Source: Microbispora catharanthi (lineage in GTDB: Bacteria; Actinomycetota; Actinomycetes; Streptosporangiales; Streptosporangiaceae). From it: a stretch of DNA of 64,000 bases. The stretch spans positions 124,001-188,000 of the forward strand of contig NZ_VDMA02000012.1 in assembly GCF_006334915.2 (NCBI RefSeq). The letters are read 5' to 3'. Below the pieces are notes generated by a model. That model made no database searches. It was not told where the DNA came from and saw only the letters and a program-made list of their open reading frames with translations. Shown piece after piece: positions 47,318 through 54,829 of this stretch; position 1 is the stretch's first letter, and every line of letters starts with the position of its first letter. The position numbers and the translations under genes are program-made.

Positions 47318-48526
47318 GTGCGTACGGCGTACAAGGTGCGGGTCTATCCCGCCCCCGAGCAAGCAGCGGTGCTGAGCCGCACGTTCGGCTGCGTACGCCT
47401 GGTCTGGAACACGGTCCTTGCCTGGCGGCAGGCCCGCTACCGTGCTGAGGGCGTGAAGACCTCCTACGCGCAGACCGACCGGTATCTGACCGAGCTGAAA
47501 CGCGACGGCGGCCACGACTTCCTGTACGAGGTCTCCAGCGTCCCCCTACAGCAGGCGCTGCGCCATCAGCACACCGCCTTTGCGAACTTCTTCGCCGGAC
47601 GCGCCAAATACCCGCGGTTCAAGTCCCGCCACGGCCGCCAGTCCGCGACCTACACCCGCTCGGCGTTCCGCTGGCGGGACGGCCGGCTGTACCTGGCGAA
47701 GATGGACGCACCGCTGGAGTTCGTGTGGTCCTGGCCCGAACGTGACCTCACCACGATCAGCCCGACCACGGTGACCGTCTCCCGCGACCCCGACGGCCGC
47801 TGGTACGCCTCCTTTGCCGTGGAGACCGAAAACGCGACCGAACCCGAGCCAGCGCCCGCCACCGGCAGCCACGCCGGGATCGACCTCGGCGTGACCCACT
47901 TCGCCGTCCTGTCCACCGGGAAGAAGATCCCCAACCCCCGCCACCTGGAGCGCAAGACCCGCAACTTGGCCCGCTACCAGCGCAGGATGGCCCGCAAGCA
48001 GCGCGGATCGAACAACCGGGCCAAGGCCAGGGCGAAGGTCGCCCGCGCCCACACCAAGGTGCGGGACGCCCGCGCCGACTTCCTGCACCGCACCTCCACC
48101 CGGCTGGTCCGCGACCACGACCTGATCGTCATCGAAGACCTCAACGTCAAAGGCATGGTCCGCAACCGATCCCTGGCCCGCGCCATCTCCGACTGCGGAT
48201 GGGGCGAGTTCCGCCGCCAGCTGGAGTACAAGACCGCCAAATACGGCCGCCGCCTGATCGTGATCAACCGCTGGTACCCCTCGTCCAAGACCTGCTCGGC
48301 GTGCGGGCACCTGCTCGCCGAACTGTCCCTGTCCACCCGGCACTGGACGTGCCCGGGATGCGGCACCCGGCACGACCGGGACGTCAACGCCGCCAAGAAC
48401 ATCCTGGCCGCTGGTCGAGCGGTGTCCGCCTGCGGAGCTGACGTGAGTCATTCCGGGTCCTCCCGGATGCGGTCGGCGTTGAAACAGGAAGCCCAGCCCG
48501 CGAGGGCGGGAATCCCCCGCCCTTAG
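47318..48526 (+). mobile_element. tnpB: Solo TnpB element (IS1341-type, no TnpA): RuvC-like RNA-guided nuclease
   Basis: 402 residues from GTG 47318. N-terminal TnpB domain (YKVRVYPAPEQAAVLSRTFG), RuvC catalytic residues D189 (GIDLGVTHF), E273 (VIEDLNVKGM) and D355 (HDRDVNAAKN), and a zinc finger (CSAC at 326-329, CPGC at 345-348). All catalytic positions are intact, so it should be active. No Y1 TnpA is present. Family knowledge: TnpB uses an omega-RNA from its 3' end to cut DNA and preserve the element. The left boundary is unclear (47190-47318). The right end is near 48540. Confidence 0.92.
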
Positions 48527-48533
48527 GCGGGGG
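48497..48533 (+). ncRNA. Putative omega-RNA 3' scaffold / right-end hairpins of the TnpB element
   Basis: Two consecutive hairpins: CCCGC-gagg-GCGGG (48497-48510), then an 8-bp stem CCCCCGCC/GGCGGGGG (48514-48521, 48526-48533) with loop CTTA. The tnpB stop codon lies at the loop and the start of the second arm. Both hairpins are kept in the remnant at 39430-39632 with different stem sequence. Position at the TnpB 3' end matches known omega-RNA placement. Transcription is not shown. Confidence 0.55.
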
Positions 48534-48575
48534 AGGAAGCCAACTGCTTCACCAGAAGGCGGGCGGGCTCGTCCG

Positions 48576-49550
48576 TCAGCTGAGGACGCGGCCGTGGCGG
48601 TCGCGGGCCTTCAGCCGCACGGTCGGCATCTCGGGCGCGGGAAGCGGGTTCTGCCCGCCCGGGACGACGCCGAAGCGGCCGCCCCGCATCCAGTCGTCGC
48701 GCGCCCGCGCGATCTCCTCGTGCGAACGGCCGACGAAGTTCCACCACATCACCAGGGGCTCCTCGAACGGCGTGCCGCCCAGCACGAACAGCCGGGCCGG
48801 ACCGGCCGTCTCCATCGGCACCGCCGTACGGCCCTGCCCGAGATAGAGCAGCGAGCCCGGCGCCAGCGCGACCCCGGCCACCTCGGCCGTGCCCGACATG
48901 ACCAGCACCGCCGTCTCGTACGCCGGATCGACCGGCAGCCGGTGCCGCCGGTGCTGTCCAGGCGGCCCGGAGAAGAGCACCTCGGCCCCGAGCAGGGGGG
49001 TGTGCACGAGGGCGGGCGAGCGCAGCGGCCCGGCCTCGCCCACCACGACCGTCACCGTGACGTCCCCGTCGCGCAGCACGGGCAGCGCGTCATGGTGCTC
49101 GAACCGCGCCTCGCCGTGCCGTGCCTCCTCCGGCAGCGCGACCCACAGCTGCAGCCCGTGCATGCCCGGCGGGTGCTCCGGCGGCGACTGCTCGGAATGG
49201 GCGATCCCGTGGGCGGCCGTCATCAGGTTGAGCTGCCCGGGCACGATCGCCTGGACGTTGCCGAGGCTGTCGCGGTGCAGGATCTCACCCTCGGCGAGCC
49301 AGGTGACCGTCTGCAGACCGGTGTGCGGATGCGGCGGCACCTGCATGCCCGGCCGGCCGCTCACGTCGTCGGGCCCGAAGTGGTCGACGAAGCACCATGC
49401 GCCGACCATCCGGCGCGGGCGCTGCGGGAGCAGCCGGCGCACGGTCGTGTAGCGGCCGAGCGGCACGTCGTGGCCGGGCAGGAGCACGCTCTCCGGCTCC
49501 GTGCCGTCGGCGACGGTACAGCCGTACAGCGCCGACTCCCCAGGGCTCAC
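48576..49550 (-). CDS. Pirin-family protein
   Basis: 324 residues from GTG 49550, overlapping the upstream GNAT stop (GTGA). Pirin bicupin: the N-terminal metal-binding cupin has HPHTGLQTVTWLAEGEILHR, then AHGIAHSEQSPPEHPPGMHG with the expected His/Glu ligands. The C-terminal cupin has VMSGTAEVAGVALAPGSLLY. Pirins may act as quercetin 2,3-dioxygenases or redox-sensing cofactors. It is in one operon with the acetyltransferase and a second pirin. Confidence 0.9.
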   Translation of the reverse strand: MSPGESALYGCTVADGTEPESVLLPGHDVPLGRYTTVRRLLPQRPRRMVGAWCFVDHFGPDDVSGRPGMQVPPHPHTGLQTVTWLAEGEILHRDSLGNVQAIVPGQLNLMTAAHGIAHSEQSPPEHPPGMHGLQLWVALPEEARHGEARFEHHDALPVLRDGDVTVTVVVGEAGPLRSPALVHTPLLGAEVLFSGPPGQHRRHRLPVDPAYETAVLVMSGTAEVAGVALAPGSLLYLGQGRTAVPMETAGPARLFVLGGTPFEEPLVMWWNFVGRSHEEIARARDDWMRGGRFGVVPGGQNPLPAPEMPTVRLKARDRHGRVLS

Positions 49551-49882
49551 TCTGATGCCTCCCCGCCGTCGAGGGAGAACCTGGCCCGCTGATCGGCGGG
49601 CACCAGGTCGAGGTAGTCAGGGTGCCGCTCGATGTACCGCTTCACGAACGGGCAGAACGGCAGGACCGACAGCCCGGCGTCCCGGGCGGCGTCGAGCGCC
49701 GCCCGGACCAGCGTCGAGCCGAGGCCCCGGCCCTCGAAGGCCGGGTCGATCTCGGTGTGGGTGAAGGAGATCCTCGGCCCGTTGAGCCGGTAGTCGGCGA
49801 AGCCGGCGAGCGCGCCGTCCACGGTGATCTCGAAGCGGCTCGCCTCCGGGTTGTCGGCGACCTGCGGTTCTGACTGCTGCAT
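49547..49882 (-). CDS. GNAT-like N-acetyltransferase (YjdJ/GCN5-related short type)
   Basis: 111 residues from ATG 49882 (AAGGAATCCCG upstream, the same leader as the cupin at 11269). Compact acyltransferase domain: EITVDGALAGFADYRLNGPR, then acetyl-CoA-binding FEGRGLGSTLVRAALDAARD, and a C-terminal SVLPFCPFVKRYIERHPDYL. It lies between two pirin genes. The target is unknown. Confidence 0.88.
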   Translation of the reverse strand: MQQSEPQVADNPEASRFEITVDGALAGFADYRLNGPRISFTHTEIDPAFEGRGLGSTLVRAALDAARDAGLSVLPFCPFVKRYIERHPDYLDLVPADQRARFSLDGGEASE

Positions 49883-49905
49883 CGGGATTCCTTCCAGGAT
49901 TGTCG

Positions 49906-50676
49906 TCAGGCGGCGATCGTCGCGTGCATCTCCCACACGAGGATCTCGGCGGGCTCCGTCGCGGTGACCTTCTGCCCGCCGGTGGCGGTGAACCGTACGG
50001 CGTCGCCGGTCTCCAGAGTGCCCGCACCCTCCAGGGCGACGGTCCCCCGGGGTACGAACAGGTGCAGGAACGGCGCCTCCGGCAGCTCCACGCTCTGGCC
50101 CGGCTGGAGACGGGCGGCGTACAGCGCGGCGTACCGGTTCTTGATGCGGATGGCCGCCTCGCCGGTGTGCTTGTCCATGCCGCTGGCGACCGGCACCAGG
50201 CCGCCGGCCAGCAGCTCGTTCTCGATCTCCAGCTGCTCGTAGCCGGGGGTGATGCCGGGCTCGTCGGGGACCACCCACATCTGGACGAAGTGCACCGGCT
50301 TGTCGTGGGTGTCGCCGCCGGTCAGCCGCCAGGAGTCGTTCTTCTCCGAGTGCAGGATGCCGGTGCCGGCGCTCATGCGCTGGGCCAGGCCCGGATAGAT
50401 GACGCCGGAGTGGCCCTCGGAGTCCTGGTGGACCAGCGAGCCCTGGAGCACCCAGGTGACGATCTCCATGTCGCGGTGCGGGTGGGTCTCGAAGCCGGTG
50501 CCGGGGTGGACGACGTCGTCGTTGTTGACCAGCAGCAGGCCGTGGTGGGTGTTGTCGGGGTCGTAGTGGCCGCCGAACGAGAACGAGTGCTTGGAATCCA
50601 GCCAGGAGATACGGGTGGCGGAACGCTCGGCCGCCCGGCGGATGTCCACACGAGGGGTCAGCCTGGTCGTGGTCAT
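49906..50676 (-). CDS. Pirin-family protein (quercetinase-like)
   Basis: 256 residues. N-terminal cupin with HYDPDNTHHGLLLVNNDDVV, THPHRDMEIVTWVLQGSLVH and GTGILHSEKNDS, the His/Glu ligand set of YhhW-type quercetin 2,3-dioxygenases. The C-terminal cupin is present. It starts the pirin-GNAT-pirin operon and is divergent from the MarR gene, with a palindromic site between them. Confidence 0.9.
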   Translation of the reverse strand: MTTTRLTPRVDIRRAAERSATRISWLDSKHSFSFGGHYDPDNTHHGLLLVNNDDVVHPGTGFETHPHRDMEIVTWVLQGSLVHQDSEGHSGVIYPGLAQRMSAGTGILHSEKNDSWRLTGGDTHDKPVHFVQMWVVPDEPGITPGYEQLEIENELLAGGLVPVASGMDKHTGEAAIRIKNRYAALYAARLQPGQSVELPEAPFLHLFVPRGTVALEGAGTLETGDAVRFTATGGQKVTATEPAEILVWEMHATIAA

Positions 50677-50700
50677 GAGTGCCCTTTCCTCGTCGCCATG

Positions 50701-50718
50701 TAGATGATGCGTCATCTA
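50701..50718. promoter_or_regulatory. MarR-type operator palindrome
   Basis: TAGATGA-tgcg-TCATCTA is a perfect 7-bp inverted repeat in the divergent gap between pirin and MarR genes; a second looser TGACGAGTCA site follows. Probably bound by the MarR protein encoded at 50772. Confidence 0.65.
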
Positions 50719-50771
50719 CTGGTGCCCTCAACATACATGACGAGTCATTGATTCCGGCTAGCCTGGGGACC

Positions 50772-51224
50772 ATGAACAGCCCTCGGTGGCTCGACCCGGA
50801 CGAGCAGCGCGCCTGGCGGGCCTACCTGCGCATGCAGGGCCGCCTGACGGCCCGGCTCAACCGGCAGCTGCAGGCGGACTCGGGTCTGTCCCTGGCGGAC
50901 TACGAGGTCCTCGTGCACCTCACCGACCGGGAGGAAGGGCGGCTGCGGCCGTACGAGCTGCAGCGCGACCTCCAGTGGGAGCAGAGCCGGCTGTCCCACC
51001 ACCTGACCCGGATGCAGCGCCGGGGGCTCGTCCGGCGGGAGGAGTGCGCGGACGACGGCCGCGGCGCGTACGTCGTGATCACGGAGGAGGGCCGCCGGGC
51101 CATCACCGCCGCGGCCCCCGGACACGTGGAGACCGTGCGCCGCCTGTTCTTCGACGGTCTCACCCGCGAACAGGTCACCGCGCTCGAACGACTCGCCGCG
51201 GACGTGCTCGGCCGCCTCGACTAG
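50772..51224 (+). CDS. MarR-family transcriptional regulator
   Basis: 150 residues from ATG 50772. Winged helix with LSLADYEVLVHLTDREEGRL, recognition region LQWEQSRLSHHLTRMQRRGL, and wing VRREECADDGRGAYVVITEE. It likely controls the divergent pirin operon in response to redox or phenolic signals. Its stop codon is directly followed by the convergent CBS-BON gene. Confidence 0.9.
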   Translation: MNSPRWLDPDEQRAWRAYLRMQGRLTARLNRQLQADSGLSLADYEVLVHLTDREEGRLRPYELQRDLQWEQSRLSHHLTRMQRRGLVRREECADDGRGAYVVITEEGRRAITAAAPGHVETVRRLFFDGLTREQVTALERLAADVLGRLD

Positions 51225-51830
51225 CTAGCTCACCAGTCCCTCGGGGAAGACGACGTCGGCCACTCCGGGGACGGTCCTGGCGACCAGCCCGGCGATGCGG
51301 GCCGACCGCTCGTCGCCGGGGCCGTACAGCTCGACGACGCCGTCCCGCACGGCCGCGCCGAAGGACGAGGTGTCGGCGCAGTCGCGCAGCGCCGCGAGCA
51401 CGTCGTCGCGGATCCGCTCGTCCCCCTGGGCCAGCAGGCCCATCAGGTCGCGGCGGCTGACGATCCCCACGAGCTCGTCGTCGCACAGGACGGGGACGCT
51501 CTTCACCCCCGTCGTGATCATCAGTTCGACCAGGTCCATGGTGTCGGCGCCGTCCCCGACGGTGGCGACGCGCGGCGTCATGACCTCCTCGACGAGCGCG
51601 GGCGGCCTGCCGGTGGGCAGGGCCTCGGGGCGCAGGAAGGCCCGGGGGTTGGCCCCGAACTCACCGCGCAGCAGATCCATCTCGCTGACGATGCCGACCA
51701 TCCGCCCGGCCGCGTCCACCACCGGCGCGGCCGTGATGTCCTGCTCGTACAGCAGGCGGACGGCCTGCTTGATCGTCACCGTGCGCCGGACCGTCACCAC
51801 CGGCGTCGTCATGATCTCGCGGACCAGCAT
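51225..51830 (-). CDS. CBS-pair plus BON domain protein
   Basis: 201 residues from ATG 51830 behind GGAGGTGG. Two CBS motifs (IMTTPVVTVRRTVTIKQAVR and VMTPRVATVGDGADTMDLVE) form an adenine-nucleotide-binding Bateman module. A C-terminal BON-like segment (LRDCADTSSFGAAVRDGVVE to VPGVADVVFPEG) follows. Common in actinobacteria as a stress/energy sensor. Partner unknown. Confidence 0.88.
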   Translation of the reverse strand: MLVREIMTTPVVTVRRTVTIKQAVRLLYEQDITAAPVVDAAGRMVGIVSEMDLLRGEFGANPRAFLRPEALPTGRPPALVEEVMTPRVATVGDGADTMDLVELMITTGVKSVPVLCDDELVGIVSRRDLMGLLAQGDERIRDDVLAALRDCADTSSFGAAVRDGVVELYGPGDERSARIAGLVARTVPGVADVVFPEGLVS

Positions 51831-51842
51831 CGTGACCACCTC

Positions 51843-52967
51843 CTACGCGGCCGGTGCGAGGGCGAGCGTGCCGCCGGGCGCCGGTGCGACCCGTGCGCCG
51901 AACTCCCGGCCGATCCGGTCGAGCGTCGCCCGCAGCCACTCGCGGTCCCCGCCGCAGGCGTGCCGCAGCCGCATCCGTACGGCCCGCATCGGCGCCATCC
52001 GCAGCTCCAGCAGCCGCCCCGACGCCGCCTCGGCCGTCGCGAAGTACAGCAGCCGCAGGTCGTCGCGGTACTCCTCGTAACCGGTGATGCCCTCGTAGTC
52101 GTCGATGAAGTCCCCGCAGCCGTAGAGGATCAGCCGGTCGCGGTACACCTCGGCCGGGCGGGGATGGTGGGAGGAGTGGCCGTGGACGAGATCGACGCCG
52201 CCCTCGACCAGCGCGTGCGCGAACTCGACCTGGTCGTCCTCGACCTCGTAGCCCCAGTTGGAACCCCAATGGAGGGAGACGACCGCGATGTCCCCCGGCC
52301 GCTTGGCCTGTCGGACACGGTGGACCGTCTCCGCCGCGGCGTCGCGGGACGGCCCGGACAGGAAGGCCACCCCGGGCCGGTCGCGGGCCGCCGCCCATCC
52401 GCCGGGGACGCCGCTGGACGGCATCGCGACTGCGAACACCAGGACCCGCCCACCGCCGGGGAGCGCCACGACCGCCGGCCGCCGCGCCTCGTCCTCGTCC
52501 CGTCCCGCGCCCGCCTGGTCGAGTCCCGCCCCCGCCAGCGCGTCCAGCGTCTCGGTGAGCCCGCGTACGCCGAAGTCGAGCACGTGGTTGTTGGCCAGCA
52601 CGCACACGTCGGGCCGGGCCACGGCCAGGGCGGGGAGATTGGCCGGGTTCATCCGGTAGTGCACTTCCTTGCCCGGCGCGAAGTCGCGGCCGCGCGTGAC
52701 GCTCGTCTCCAGGTTCAGCACGCGTACGTCGGGGGCGGCCTCGTCCAGCACCTCCAGGGCGTCGCCCCAGGGCCAGGAGTAGCCCACCGGCCGCGGGATC
52801 GGGCCGTTCGCCTCCTCCGCCAGCTCGACGTACGCGCGGGCGTCCCGGACGCACGACTCCTCAAGCGCGGGATCTCCGGGGTGCGGGAGGATCTGGTCGA
52901 CGCCCCGGCCCAGCATGACGTCGCCGCACAGGAACAGCGTCACCGGGTCCCCCGCCGCCGATCGCAT
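51843..52967 (-). CDS. CapA-family (PgsA/poly-gamma-glutamate-type) metallophosphatase-like protein
   Basis: 374 residues from ATG 52967 (GAGGAGGGG upstream). CapA/PGA_cap motifs: GDVMLGRGVDQ, NLETSVT, ANNHVLDFGVRGL, SLHWGSNWGY and HGHSSHHPRP. This is the calcineurin-like metal site. No signal peptide, so probably cytosolic. Known CapA proteins participate in capsule poly-gamma-glutamate or act as phosphatases. No capsule genes are nearby. Confidence 0.88.
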   Translation of the reverse strand: MRSAAGDPVTLFLCGDVMLGRGVDQILPHPGDPALEESCVRDARAYVELAEEANGPIPRPVGYSWPWGDALEVLDEAAPDVRVLNLETSVTRGRDFAPGKEVHYRMNPANLPALAVARPDVCVLANNHVLDFGVRGLTETLDALAGAGLDQAGAGRDEDEARRPAVVALPGGGRVLVFAVAMPSSGVPGGWAAARDRPGVAFLSGPSRDAAAETVHRVRQAKRPGDIAVVSLHWGSNWGYEVEDDQVEFAHALVEGGVDLVHGHSSHHPRPAEVYRDRLILYGCGDFIDDYEGITGYEEYRDDLRLLYFATAEAASGRLLELRMAPMRAVRMRLRHACGGDREWLRATLDRIGREFGARVAPAPGGTLALAPAA

Positions 52968-52968
52968 C

Positions 52969-53682
52969 TCACCCCTCCTCGGTGAGTGCCGCACAGCGGG
53001 CGCCGCCCGGACAGTGGGGGAAGTCCTTGTGGTGGGCCAGCCACAGGCGGACGAGGGCGGCTTCGAGGTCGCGCACGTCCACCCCCGCCTCGCCGGCGAT
53101 CTCCCGCAGCCGATCGAGGGGGTGGTGTCCCGCGCCGAGCAGCCCGGCGTGCCGCCCGGCTTCCAATGCCCGGTCGTCCGGCGGCGGGTCCACCCCCGGC
53201 CAGACGCCGCGCAGCTCGCGCAGGAACAGCGTGACCGTCACCGGGCCCCAGCCGGGCAGCGCGCCGAGCGCGGCGCGGGTCTCGTCCAGGCCGCCCCCGC
53301 GCAGCGCGCCTACCTCGCCGCCCACCGACTCGGCGAGGCGGAGCAGCCGGGTGGCCGTGCGGTAGTCGTAGCGGGCGTAGCCGCCGCGGTCGAGGATCTC
53401 GACCAGTTCCTCCCACGTGCGGCCTTCGACGTCGGAGATTCCGCGCACCCCCGCCTCGGCCATGGCCCGGTAGGTCCGTACGGCGATCGCGGCGGAGATC
53501 CGGGCGCCGAACAGCGTCGCCGCGAGCAGCCACCGCTCGACCTCGCGATCACCCCGGTCGACGTCGATGCCCATCTCGCGGGAGAACCGTCCGCCCAGGG
53601 TCTCGACAAGACGGCACGCTCGGTCCGGCAGGCGGGTCAGGTCCCTGCCCGCCGCCGTACGGCCGCGCGTCCTGGACGTCAC
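52969..53682 (-). CDS. HhH-GPD DNA glycosylase-like protein (endonuclease III fold)
   Basis: 237 residues from GTG 53682. HhH motif LGALPGWGPVTVTLFLRELR followed by VWPGVDPPPDD, where an Asp takes the catalytic position. The N-terminal helical part resembles endonuclease III. No Fe-S cysteine cluster, although two Cys occur near the C-terminus (HCPGGARCAAL). A DNA-base glycosylase is likely. One bp separates it from CapA. Confidence 0.82.
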   Translation of the reverse strand: MTSRTRGRTAAGRDLTRLPDRACRLVETLGGRFSREMGIDVDRGDREVERWLLAATLFGARISAAIAVRTYRAMAEAGVRGISDVEGRTWEELVEILDRGGYARYDYRTATRLLRLAESVGGEVGALRGGGLDETRAALGALPGWGPVTVTLFLRELRGVWPGVDPPPDDRALEAGRHAGLLGAGHHPLDRLREIAGEAGVDVRDLEAALVRLWLAHHKDFPHCPGGARCAALTEEG

Positions 53683-53725
53683 GCTCCCATCCTCCCCCCT
53701 GGCCGTCCGCCGCCACCGGGCGGTA

Positions 53726-54673
53726 TCAGGCGCCGGACAGCAGGTCGTCCATGTCCTCGTCCCGGTGGAGGCGGCCGATCGCCTCGGCCAGCAGCGGGGC
53801 GACCGGGCACACCTCCAGCGACGGCAGGGCCGCCTCGTCCTGCGGCAGGGTGTCGGTGACGACCAGGCCCCGGATCAGGCTCCGGATCTCCGCGCGGCGC
53901 AGCCGCTCCCACGCGTCCCCGGCGAACACGCCGTGCGTCGCGGCGACGGCGAACGGCGGCGCCGCTCCCTGTGCGAGCAGGGCCTCGACGGCCGCCTCGA
54001 TCGTCGCGCCCGTGCTGATCATGTCGTCGACGACCAGCGCGGGGCGGCCGGTGACGTCGCCGAAGACCTGCTCGGCCCGCACGTCCGCCCCGGTCAGCCG
54101 CGTCTTGCGGACCAGCGCGACGGGCCGCGCCAGCAGGCGGGCGTAGTGGCGGGCGAGTTTGACCGCGCCGAGGTCGGGCGCGACCACCACCGCCTCCTCC
54201 GGCAGCCCGCGGCCGGCGGCGCGGGCGAGGGCGGGCACGGCCGTCAGCGTCTCCACCGGCATCGGGCACACCGCCTCCAGCGCGGCCGTGTGCGGGTCGA
54301 CCGCGATCAGGCGCTCGACCCCGGCCGAGGCGAGCGCGGCCACCACCACCCGCAGCCCGATCGCCTCTCCCTCGCGGCGGCGCCGGTCCTGCCGGGCGTA
54401 TCCCACATAGGACACGACCGCCGTCAGCCGGGCCGCGCCGCCCCGCCGGCAGGCGTCGGCGAGCAGCAGCGCCTCCATGACGTGCTCGTCGACGGGCGGC
54501 CCGGTGGGCTGGACGAGGTAGACGTCCGCGCCCCGGACACCGGTGACGACCGGCCGCGACTCGCCGTCCGGGAACCGCTCGACCGCCGGGACGGACGGCT
54601 CCTGGTCCAGCGCGGCCGCGACGGCGGCGGCGAGCGGGCGGTTGGCCGTCCCTGCCACGATCCGCAACGTCAT
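53726..54673 (-). CDS. Ribose-phosphate diphosphokinase (PRPP synthetase)-like protein
   Basis: 315 residues. PRPP-synthetase pattern: FPDGESRPVV, VSYVGYARQDRRRREGEAIG (loop with basic residues), DPHTAALEAV, and the PRPP-binding loop ALVVDDMISTGATIEAAVEA. It is diverged from housekeeping PrsA (short flexible loops), so it might be a paralogue of altered specificity. It is divergent from the SARP gene. Confidence 0.88.
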   Translation of the reverse strand: MTLRIVAGTANRPLAAAVAAALDQEPSVPAVERFPDGESRPVVTGVRGADVYLVQPTGPPVDEHVMEALLLADACRRGGAARLTAVVSYVGYARQDRRRREGEAIGLRVVVAALASAGVERLIAVDPHTAALEAVCPMPVETLTAVPALARAAGRGLPEEAVVVAPDLGAVKLARHYARLLARPVALVRKTRLTGADVRAEQVFGDVTGRPALVVDDMISTGATIEAAVEALLAQGAAPPFAVAATHGVFAGDAWERLRRAEIRSLIRGLVVTDTLPQDEAALPSLEVCPVAPLLAEAIGRLHRDEDMDDLLSGA

Positions 54674-54829
54674 GGCTGCTCCCCTCTCAGAACGGCCACT
54701 CCGTGACCGTCCCCCGTAGGCCCGGAGGCAAGCGTGGCCCGGGCGGGTAAAACCCCGGCGATCCGGCACCGGCCCTCGTCCAAGTAGGAATCAAGACGCT
54801 TGCAACCGGCCGAGGACACTGTGAGGCGA

